This document shows, piece by piece, positions 60,701 to 64,000 of a stretch of 64,000 bases of DNA. The position numbers were made by a program, and so were the translations under genes. Each line of letters opens with the position of its first letter. Position 1 is the stretch's first letter. The stretch lies in the NCBI GenBank assembly GCA_032622095.1, contig CP136066.1, forward strand, positions 173,351,164 to 173,415,163, read 5' to 3'. Below the pieces are notes generated by a model. That model did not search any database, was not told the origin of the DNA, and saw only the letters and a program-made list of their open reading frames with translations. The stretch is from Siphonodentalium dalli (taxonomy: Eukaryota; Mollusca; Scaphopoda; Gadilida; Siphonodentaliidae).

Positions 60701-63518
60701 CAGGGTTTTCACAAAACTTCATGAAGCTCATGTCATGAAAGGTTAAAAGGCCCATGGCGGATGATAATGACAATGGGAAATTTTGCATTCTTACAGTCAC
60801 CAACCATGTCTGAGTTTTAGTTTCTTTAGAAACTTCTTTTGAAAATTTCATATTCTTTTTTAGTTTCTCTATATCCCAAAATTGGCGACACATTGCATGA
60901 TCAAGGTGCACAATTGGTGCACATCACCATATGGGAACTTTAATCTGAGTCTAGGTCTCCCATAGCAGATGAGGCCATGCAGAATGAGGTCCACAGAGAG
61001 TGATGCTAGCCCGCTATGTGGGGTAGCGTCTCGAAGTTCACCCTCTGGGGACCTCATTCTGCAAATGTCTGGCATCATATTTTCACGACTTGAGAATTGG
61101 GGGAGCGGGGTATGCTGTATGTAGACAATTTTATGGCAACACACTTCAAACTGTTATGGACTTTCTATTTCAAATGTTAAACATTTGGAATGCAATGATG
61201 AATTAGGTTGGTCAATTTATTTTTATATCTCATAGATGTAAAAAATCCAATAATTTCTTTGAAGCTCAACACAATGTTTTAATCAATGTCAGAGTTATCC
61301 CAACTAACAACAAAAAATAACATTATGTGAAACAAGAGTTCCCATGATATTTTAAAATTTATTTAGGTCAGCATTTGTTGGTTTTCTGAGGATTTGAGAC
61401 TGCCGAGTTCAGTGCACCACAAAATGTCAAATTTCTGTGTTAGTGGGCACTGAGTAGAGCTGAAACGGTTGACCCATTCTTCTAACTGGTTAACCATCGG
61501 GGTTAACCGGATTTCAACCGGTTAACCGCTAAATTTCTAGCGGACTTCTCTCACACTAATTATGTTGACATTATGCCATGCTCCAGGGACAAACCTAGGT
61601 GAGAAGTAGTAGCTGAAATAAAGACCTTATTCACGGCATTTAACGATATTCAAAAACACGCATTCACTGTTCTTTTGCTGGCTCTCGTGATGGGAAATGA
61701 GCAAGTGAAATTTGTGAATGGCAGGAGAGATCGCTTATTTGCCGTGATCAGCATATGTTTGGGCATTTGTAAAACGAGTAAAATAGTATGGGTATTGGTA
61801 AAACGAGTAACAAAACTATATATTAAAGATCTGTAATATATCATTATCATCATTGGTATATCCTCCAATGCATTATATATAAAGACAAGAAAGTAATAAC
61901 TAGAGAACAAAAAGGAAGGTCAGTTAGGTCAGACTCGCAGTCCTATTCAGTATTCGAGCTATTCGTCGGTATCATGATAGCGGACACTAGTGTTGGGAGG
62001 TTATATAATTTACGTTTCGGTTTCGGTTTTAGTATGCAATCACTTAACATATAGCAATTACTGCCAAATTGAGTGTTAATTAGTCCCACAGGCACAACCA
62101 GTTACAGAGTAGCATGGAGCATCAATTTCCTTGATAAAAGGGATGATTATTGAAGAAGTTTTGGGTTGCTTCAACTACGATGTCTGTTTGGTCACTCAAT
62201 TGAATTGATCATATTATATCACAACAGGGAGGAAGAACGGGAAGAGTGAAGACATTGTGCAGCTGATCTCAATCTTCAAACTTTGTCGACTTACATAGTT
62301 TTTATAAACCCCACTGTAAAACAGTTTTATATATAGTATGTCGTGGTGTGGTTCCAATTTGAATCCATGTTGCTTCGTGCAGTATTAACTATTAAGTTAC
62401 GAAAGCATGCATTGCCACACAACGCCACTTTTACGTTGTCACTTCCTTGTGTGCATTCAGACTTGATACACAGTGATTGCACACGTGCTTTTGTCGGAAG
62501 AAAACTTCAAAGGGTCGGAATTGATTGAAGGTCGCCGACACTTCCAGACAGTTCGAGAATTGCTACTAAGTATCTGATACTACCGCGTGTACCAATTAAT
62601 GCTTGCATTGCACTCTACTATCGGTGGCACAGAATTTAATATTAGTTTTGCATCATTTAACCTAATATTTTGAGGATTATTCACGTTCACATTCAACTGA
62701 CAACGGGATGCGGTTAAGTCCGGTTCATTTTTTTCTAACTGGTTACGTCGCTAACCGGATGCTAACTGGTTAACCGTCTAACCGTTTCAGCTCTAGCACT
62801 GAGTAGAGAACCTTTTTGCTTTAATATTGTAAAAACAATCATAATTTTAAGAAATAATAATAAAAATTTCGAGTGTTGAAACCATTGTAAACAAATCTGT
62901 TACAAACATCGCCAATTGTCTTGTAGGTTCAATTAATTTAGTCGAATATGATTTTCAGAATAATTTTCAATGCTTTAACCTTTCCAATGTTTGATTAAAC
63001 TTTGGTGTCTTATTGGACTAATAGGACTTTTATTGGTACTTTCACTGTAACAGTAATGTTTATATAACAATGATTTTGACATGTGAAGTCTCTTATTGGA
63101 GAGTTATTAGTACTGAAATCTATTTTTTATGTACTCGTCGATGACCAAGCCTTGAAATAGTGTGTCTGTCATTTGCAGAATGAGGTCCCCAGAGGGTGAA
63201 TTTAGTGATGCTACCCCGCATAGCGGGCTAGCATCACCAAATTCACCCTCTGGGGACCTCATTCTGCTTACACATCAGCAGAATGAGGTTCCCAGAGGGT
63301 GAATTTGGTGATGCTAGCCCGCTATGCGGGGTAGCATCACTAAATTCACCCTCTGGGGACCTCATTCTGCAAATGACAGACACTATTTCAAGGCTTGTCG
63401 ATGAGTTGTTTTACAGACTTTTATGTTATTTCGTATGAACCCACTTCTCACAGATAGTTTACTTACCCATAATGGATGGTTCACAATTTTCCTCCATGTT
63501 TTACAAACTTTGCCTACC
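33481..63518 (-). CDS. F-box/LRR protein (FBXL12-like layout), 5' end missing
   Basis: Spliced gene of eight recognised exons: 63518-63467, 59809-59723, 43710-43511, 42501-42345, 41439-41332, 37334-37228, 35742-35634 and 33780-33481. All have AG acceptors and GT donors, and the phases chain without a break to a TAA stop, giving 372 residues here. Residues 1-17 are the end of an F-box (KVCKTWRKIVNHPLW); about 30-270 are irregular leucine-rich repeats (LKGLRELRLRGI, LTHLRDLEIGEC, LENLEKLELIKYC, LLHLETLDWGV). F-box/LRR proteins recruit substrates to SCF (SKP1-CUL1-F-box) ubiquitin ligases, the F-box binding SKP1 and the LRRs the target. Exon layout and the short C-terminal tail recall FBXL12, but orthology is not proven. 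The start of the F-box, start codon and promoter are not in view. Introns are full of MITEs, and intron 2 holds the 6-kb transposon's right-hand remnants and F-box cargo. Confidence 0.85.
34281..34729. mobile_element. Foldback element (family G) with two CATTCTCTTATATA hairpins
   Basis: GTGACCCGCCATATCAAATC faces GATTTGATATGGCAGGTCAC, 30-bp arms about 450 bp apart. It contains the same two-hairpin core as families A and C (34332-34402, 34612-34682), but the outer termini are unrelated and there is no TTAA. The interior between hairpins is unique. It lies in the last intron of the F-box gene. Confidence 0.75.
34730..35633. other. Intron sequence without recognised features
   Basis: A 143-codon minus-strand ORF (35247-34816) lies here but has no domain, no splice context and AT-driven composition. 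It is treated as chance. A weak internal duplication (TTTCTAAATGTAACTTTGTA and TGTAACTCTGTAACCATTAC) is visible at 34755-34920. Confidence 0.4.
35634..35742 (-). CDS. F-box/LRR gene exon (LRR)
   Basis: 109 bp. Acceptor TATATTTACAG, donor AAG|GTTTGT. The first base completes a split Asn codon to give SALENLEKLELIKYC across the junction; a second LRR reads LMKLKHFVVWPDT. Residues 237-273. Confidence 0.88.
35785..36047. mobile_element. Family B MITE, left TTAA lost
   Basis: GAGTGCCAGGTCCGATTTTT at the left faces GGCACTGAAAGGGTTAA at the right, with one inner hairpin (35826-35896). It starts only about 43 bp upstream of the acceptor of exon 35742-35634. Confidence 0.75.
36170..36527. mobile_element. 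Family F element, long form, left arm truncated
   Basis: AATTCACCCTCTGGGGACCT at the left is followed by the long-form spacer and a complete right arm (36418-36500). Confidence 0.6.
36915..37151. mobile_element. TTAA-flanked foldback MITE (family L)
   Basis: TTAAATGGGTACT...CACTAAATC faces GATTTAGTG...AGTACCCCTTTAA, both inside TTAA. A long palindrome centred near 37030 (CCATGGATGAGTG / CACTCATCCATGG). It ends 77 bp from the donor side of exon 37334-37228. Confidence 0.8.
37228..37334 (-). CDS. F-box/LRR gene exon (LRR)
   Basis: 107 bp. Acceptor TCTATTTTCAG, donor GAGAA|GTAAGT. Encodes TYSFLSHLKELVHLKLEC and GLKDALSALE, one LRR plus the start of the next. Residues 202-236. Confidence 0.88.
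37447..37690. mobile_element. Family A MITE, shortened
   Basis: Bounded by TTAA with one inner hairpin (37470-37540). The right part is the inverse of the family A left end (TTTTGTTGGGTAAAGGGTTAA type). Confidence 0.75.
37799..39115. repeat. 1.3-kb inverted-repeat unit
   Basis: ATATTTAAATTCGCGCAGTA near 37809 is mirrored by TACTGCGCGAATTTAAATAT near 39080. Pairing extends about 45 bp through TATTTTTCACTCAG-like sequence. It encloses the 0.5-kb block that recurs inverted at 51590. No coding content. Confidence 0.65.
37985..38490 (+). repeat. 0.5-kb block duplicated in inverse orientation at 51590
   Basis: Matches 51590-52083 on the opposite strand at high identity over nearly the whole length, e.g. 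AAGAAGAGCATGAGGATCAG against CTGATCCTCATGCTCTTCTT. Confidence 0.85.
39116..40060. other. Intron sequence; short repeat shared with 33319
   Basis: 39100-39235 resembles 33319-33445 (AGGTAGGCAGATTACACTGT, GAGGAAATACTCATGAGAAA). The remainder shows short ORFs without recognisable domains. Confidence 0.45.
40215..40926 (-). mobile_element. Retroposon-like insertion with A-rich tail
   Basis: Flanked by the 10-bp duplication CCTCAGATTT (40205-40214, 40927-40936). Read on the minus strand it ends with AAATAAAGATATTAAAAAAC then an A-rich tail. That is, a polyadenylation-type signal just before the tail, as expected of a reverse-transcribed RNA. A family B MITE later landed inside. The source RNA was not recognised; it could be the 3' part of a LINE or a processed non-coding transcript. 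Confidence 0.6.
40318..40561. mobile_element. TTAA-flanked MITE (family B)
   Basis: TTAACCCTTTGAGTGCCAGG faces CCTGGCACTCAAAGGGTTAA, with one inner hairpin at 40370-40436. Nested in the retroposon-like insertion. Confidence 0.85.
41332..41439 (-). CDS. F-box/LRR gene exon (LRR)
   Basis: 108 bp, phase 0 at both ends. Acceptor TATGATTTTTCAG, donor GAG|GTTAGT. Encodes SLTSLKSVPAAEF and LTHLRDLEIGECVNWTSE, one complete LRR. Residues 166-201. Confidence 0.88.
41487..41650. mobile_element. Family C MITE, left end missing
   Basis: A single inner hairpin (41492-41556) is followed by CAATATTTACCTTGACC and the right end CCATGAAAGGG. It begins about 50 bp upstream of the acceptor of exon 41439-41332. 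Confidence 0.65.
41651..42344. other. Intron, no recognised feature
   Basis: AT-rich. No repeat family or exon signal was seen. Confidence 0.4.
42345..42501 (-). CDS. F-box/LRR gene exon (LRR)
   Basis: 157 bp. Acceptor GTTTTTCATAG, donor CTA|GTAAGT. The first base completes the split Thr codon. Encodes LLKGLRELRLRGITNLTIPE and a second half-repeat. Residues 113-165. Confidence 0.88.
42502..43510. other. Intron, no recognised feature
   Basis: A 102-codon plus-strand ORF (42820-43128) has no recognisable domain and no splice context, so it is not called a gene. No known repeat was seen. Confidence 0.4.
43511..43710 (-). CDS. F-box/LRR gene exon (first LRRs)
   Basis: 200 bp. Acceptor TTTCTATTGCAG, donor CAAC|GTAAGT. 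Encodes CLKGLNHQGDSNKTWHRLL, FKGLREVTFGLVPVSVL and CPQLHVLNAQFIG. Phase 0 in, phase 2 out. It joins directly to the exon at 59809-59723 in both frame and content. Residues 47-112. Confidence 0.88.
43980..45062 (+). mobile_element. Pearl-like element, 'AACAAATCTGAA' family (H)
   Basis: The 5' micro-hairpin ACAGTCAAAGACTGT is at 44038-44052. Core units contain GAACAAATCTGAACCCCAGT, CATACCAAATATGAACCC and AGAATTACTATGGAG. A poly-C run (45094-45110) marks the decayed end. No coding potential. Confidence 0.6.
45180..45302. mobile_element. Family C fragment
   Basis: One inner hairpin (45199-45262) and a right end GGTCATGAAATGGTTAA. Confidence 0.6.
45305..45781. mobile_element. TTAA-flanked foldback MITE (family K)
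   Basis: TTAAAGGTACTCAACCCG faces CGGGTTGAGTACCTTTAA. Arms of about 150 bp pair through GATTCGAGTCGAGG and its inverse. Confidence 0.8.
45990..48530 (+). repeat. Direct triplication carrying family F copies
   Basis: 45990-46475 and 47478-47975 are nearly identical, and 48000-48530 is a diverged third copy. Each runs from a GGACGGATAGAGAC stretch through a poly-C run and ATAATATTCGAACAG-like sequence into a family F hairpin element. Copy 3 has an extra 119-bp tandem duplication (48270-48388, 48390-48507). Confidence 0.75.
46484..47165 (+). mobile_element. Pearl-like element (family H)
   Basis: 5' micro-hairpin ACAGTCAATGACTGT near 46490; three or more core units; GGACAGATGGACGGACAGAC (47077-47096), then CTATAGCTCCACCGGAG. 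The final stem is decayed. Confidence 0.65.
48531..49200. mobile_element. Family F fragments around unique sequence
   Basis: Right-arm fragments at 48531-48668 and 49053-49192 both carry GATGAGG...TAAGCAGAAT and GGTAGCAACACTAAATTCAC. Between them lies a G-rich stretch (48900-48958) without coding features. Confidence 0.55.
49380..50250 (+). mobile_element. Pearl-like elements (two families)
   Basis: 49380-49560 resembles the 8360-8600 cores. 49690-50160 is family H. An ACGG/ACAG microsatellite (50156-50200) precedes a complete terminal hairpin at 50214-50247 (TAGCTC..GGAGAC / GTCTC..GAGCTA). Confidence 0.7.
50255..50410. mobile_element. Family F fragment
   Basis: A right arm with AGAATGAGGACCC and ACCTCATTCTGCAAATGCCA. 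Confidence 0.55.
50730..51566 (+). mobile_element. Pearl-like element (family H)
   Basis: Five core units; ACGG/ACAG microsatellite at 51465-51517; terminal hairpin 51531-51564 with loop TTC where the 50214 copy has GTT. Confidence 0.75.
51590..52083 (-). repeat. Inverse copy of the 37985-38490 block
   Basis: Homology runs to GAGGAAGGTATCTTT at 52083 and resumes near 52967 (CATGCTTACTATGCGCAGAA). The copy is therefore split by roughly 0.88 kb of other DNA. Confidence 0.85.
52084..52966. repeat. 0.88-kb insertion with a terminal foldback
   Basis: It separates the two parts of the inverted block. TTTATACC/CCATAGTAG motifs recur near both ends. At 52852-52955 a hairpin pairs ATTCACCACTCG with CGAGTGGT-type sequence around a CTCGCC..GGCTCG loop, like the foldback at 18429. 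Confidence 0.55.
53215..53375 (+). repeat. Dispersed repeat, left of the 6-kb insertion
   Basis: Matches 28203-28363 and ends exactly at the target duplication CCTGCCAA (53368-53375). The right half resumes at 59362. Confidence 0.75.
54054..54990. repeat. Diverged tandem duplication of about 545 bp, G-rich
   Basis: GGGATGTGTC and TATTACATTGATAAATAAT recur at about 54066-54145 and 54606-54675. Short sub-units TTTAATGCAGGGATGTAT repeat within. G runs occur at 54034-54051 and 54415-54429. Confidence 0.6.
54995..55912. repeat. 175-177-bp tandem array, about five copies
   Basis: Units start ACGCACAACTGTGCGTCAT at 54995 (diverged), 55340, 55517, 55692 and 55869. Each contains a short dyad ACGCAC..GTGCGT and AATGATGGGACGCAGCTG. 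The array runs directly into the F-box cargo exon. Confidence 0.85.
55853..56399 (-). CDS. Transposon-borne F-box/LRR exon
   Basis: Acceptor GTTTTATTCCAG precedes an open frame with no upstream in-frame ATG. It must therefore be spliced to an upstream exon; 58355-58327 fits in phase. The encoded F-box begins ILDLPVEIIIIILENISLYE and continues CKRINSIVRDSSQLWKIF. LRR-like segments follow: LISLNIAGCAIGNLCFLPAL, LEFLDISDCLNISDENF, LRSVYVSFTKV. It belongs to the F-box/LRR class but is not a copy of the surrounding gene. The last 18 or so codons read into the 176-bp tandem array and stop there, so the LRR domain is truncated. Role if expressed: SKP1-binding with a shortened substrate domain. Transcription is unproven. 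Confidence 0.7.
56441..56450. repeat. Poly-C run upstream of the cargo exon
   Basis: About 13-14 C (G on the coding strand) lie some 40 bp before the acceptor, one of several homopolymer tracts in this element (also 56801-56813). Confidence 0.7.
56850..57432 (+). mobile_element. Pearl-like repeat nested in the hAT-like element
   Basis: Core phrases CATACCAAATTT, CTAAAATTATCATACGGAAA and GAACTGGACCTATATTTTG. An inverted pair GTAACTCTGGTGAAAAT / ATTTTACCAGAGTTAC sits at 57195-57252. It ends with GACGGACGGACGAACC. Confidence 0.6.
58327..58355 (-). CDS. Candidate first coding exon of the transposon-borne F-box gene
   Basis: ATGGCGGATTCGGAAGTTTG reads MADSEVWMK plus AG, followed by donor GTATCG. 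The two leftover bases join the first base of the exon at 56399 to give Arg and continue into SDAPGILDLPVE without a frame break. The ATG has G at +4. This is an inferred exon: good phase and a typical short acidic leader for an F-box protein, but a short sequence and a mediocre donor. Confidence 0.5.
58429..58792. repeat. Right subterminal block of the hAT-like element, copied at 59849
   Basis: Nearly identical to 59849-60229 apart from a 15-bp duplication near 60068 in the second copy. It includes the inverted subterminal motif. Confidence 0.9.
59362..59404 (+). repeat. Dispersed repeat, right of the 6-kb insertion
   Basis: Continues the 28356-28395 homology (CCTGCCAACC, CTCACC, GAGTTTTGATAAA) and is itself interrupted by the next element. 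Confidence 0.7.
59405..59647 (+). mobile_element. Minimal pearl-like element with an exact empty site
   Basis: Begins TGAAAGTGTCAACTTGGAG, has one 'GGCCATGTTTTTCAAC' core, a short GACGATGGA tract and a perfect terminal hairpin (59616-59645, ACTTGAC / GTCAAGT). The related locus at 28392 lacks it, so its ends are defined to within a few A/T bases. Confidence 0.75.
59723..59809 (-). CDS. F-box/LRR gene exon after the F-box
   Basis: 87 bp, phase 0 at both ends. Acceptor TCTCTTTAAAG, donor CTT|GTGAGT. Encodes WRTVNLHNTKITDWSKAIDF then FEESGTYKL, the segment linking F-box to LRRs. Its first 35 bp with the acceptor are duplicated twice upstream (60228, 60387). Residues 18-46. Confidence 0.88.
59849..60229. 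repeat. Copied piece of the hAT-like element beside the exon
   Basis: Second copy of 58429-58792, outside the element. Left junction shares AAAA and right junction shares GT with the flanks. It is bracketed by 74-bp direct copies of the exon start plus intron (59775-59848, 60228-60301). Confidence 0.85.
60228..60545 (-). pseudogene. Two extra truncated copies of the exon 5' end
   Basis: Units 60228-60386 and 60387-60545 (159 bp each) repeat the exon's acceptor and its first 35 bp plus upstream intron. The second unit leads into a complete family C element; the first carries only its left 60 bp. Each contains an intact AG acceptor but no donor, so they are decoy acceptors, not functional exons. 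Confidence 0.8.
60486..60746. mobile_element. TTAA-flanked two-hairpin MITE (family C)
   Basis: TTAACCCTTTAATGACGAAA to CATGTCATGAAAGGTTAA. Hairpins at 60538-60605 and 60632-60700. Its left end is duplicated at 60327-60386, so the local duplication happened after the MITE inserted. Confidence 0.8.
60860..61092. mobile_element. Family F fragment, long form right half
   Basis: Spacer TTTCTCTATATCCC, then the hairpin arm GAATGAGG..GACCTCATTC (60981-61062) and CACGACTTG at the end. Confidence 0.6.
61455..62795. mobile_element. Non-autonomous hAT element, 1.34 kb
   Basis: TAGAGCTGAAACGGTT faces AACCGTTTCAGCTCTA, exact over 16 bp, with a perfect 8-bp duplication GCACTGAG (61447-61454, 62796-62803). 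Both ends are rich in GGTTAACC/ACTGGTTA motifs (61490-61535, 62740-62782). No transposase ORF inside. Confidence 0.92.
62875..63115. repeat. Dispersed repeat I, uninterrupted copy
   Basis: Homologous to 17350-17581 and 26190-26650 (TTCAATGCTTTAACCTTTCC, CTTATTGGACTAATAGGAC). It lacks both MITEs found in the relatives and so serves as the empty reference. Confidence 0.65.
63146..63397. mobile_element. hAT-type double-hairpin MITE (family F, short form)
   Basis: Near-identical to the copies at 3613 and 22191. Flanks TCGATGAC (63138-63145) and TCGATGAG (63398-63405) match at 7 of 8. It lies about 70 bp inside the intron after the exon at 63518-63467. Confidence 0.88.
63467..63518 (-). CDS. F-box/LRR gene exon, end of the F-box
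   Basis: 52 bp. Acceptor TTCCTACATTTTAG, donor TGG|GTAAGT. After one split-codon base it encodes VGKVCKTWRKIVNHPLW, the conserved 'VCK.W..I...P.LW' second half of an F-box. The preceding exon should supply the LP..I..IL..L half; none was recognised up to 64000. First exon visible, residues 1-17. Confidence 0.85.
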
Positions 63519-64000
63519 CTAAAATGTAGGAAATAATGAGTTCAGAAGTTAATGAAATTTTTTCTGGAGATTTTCCAACAGCAAGGTGGTTTCGAGTTGA
63601 TGAGTATCACGCATTCAAAATAGCCGAGGCGATTGCAAAAGCGGCCAGAAACTAGAAAAAAGGTAATAAACTAGGATAATGATATATTACATAGTATTTT
63701 GGCAGCTACGAGAATATGTTATACTATTTTTCAAACAAGCTGATACCTCATGCATGTCCAAACTCACAGTTGTTTGCTCTAACATTCTGACCGAAGTTGT
63801 CAGTCAAATATTTCTCCTAGATGTATGGACGTGTGTATTCCACGAACCTCTGATTGGCAACTTTGGTCAGAAAGGTATAGAAAACTACTGAGTATTTCTA
63901 AAACAAATAAGGTATCAACATGTTCTAAAAAATAAACTAGCATATGCTCGTAACAGTCAAATTGCTATGTTTTTGTATCAGTTTCTCATATATTATGTTT
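63519..64000. other. Intron upstream of the F-box exon, nothing recognised
   Basis: No exon with F-box start, promoter or repeat was recognised. A plus-strand ORF at 63679-63891 has no domain. Confidence 0.4.

Noticed and set aside
1..64000. tRNA or rRNA genes
   Set aside because: No convincing cloverleaf with a GGTTCRANNCC-type T arm and paired acceptor stem was seen. This is by-eye scanning, so a tRNAscan-SE run could still find one.

Overview
This window looks like intron-rich, repeat-saturated animal DNA, most likely from a mollusc and probably a bivalve. That placement is inference: the dispersed elements with short tandem cores, an ACGG/ACAG microsatellite and a terminal hairpin resemble the bivalve 'pearl'/Helitron-like non-autonomous elements. 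No bacterial, viral or organellar gene was recognised.

The only well-supported host gene is on the minus strand and occupies the right half. Eight exons (63518 down to 33481) carry canonical AG acceptors and GT donors, and all intron phases agree. They encode the end of an F-box followed by leucine-rich repeats and a natural stop, 372 residues in this window. The layout resembles an SCF-ubiquitin-ligase substrate adaptor of the FBXL12 kind. The first exon(s), with the start of the F-box, lie beyond the right edge or were not recognised. The introns are crowded with transposon remnants.

Left to right: 0.1-7 kb holds small palindromic transposons (a hAT element, TTAA-flanked foldback MITEs, Tc1/mariner-type MITEs, a hAT MITE with two hairpin arms). 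From 7 to 8.8 kb there are degenerate pearl-like repeats. A 1.7-kb minisatellite of about 44 monomers fills 8.84-10.57 kb. From 11.6 to 25.1 kb there is a near-continuous field of pearl-like tandem-core elements, interspersed with MITEs and two more hAT-type elements. Between 25 and 33 kb lie MITEs, foldbacks and a 46-base poly-G tract. From 33 to 44 kb are six exons of the F-box/LRR gene with MITEs in the introns. From 44 to 52 kb are further pearl-like arrays with local triplications.

The most unusual object is at 53376-59361. It is a 6-kb insertion with matching terminal inverted repeats and an 8-bp target duplication, and an uninterrupted paralogous target site exists at about 28356. It carries its own F-box/LRR gene start (58355-58327 spliced to 56399-55853, minus strand). 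It sits in an intron of the host F-box/LRR gene, just downstream of the second exon. This reads as a gene-capturing (Pack-type) hAT-like element. Beside it, the host exon's 5' part was copied twice more, together with a 0.38-kb piece of the transposon.
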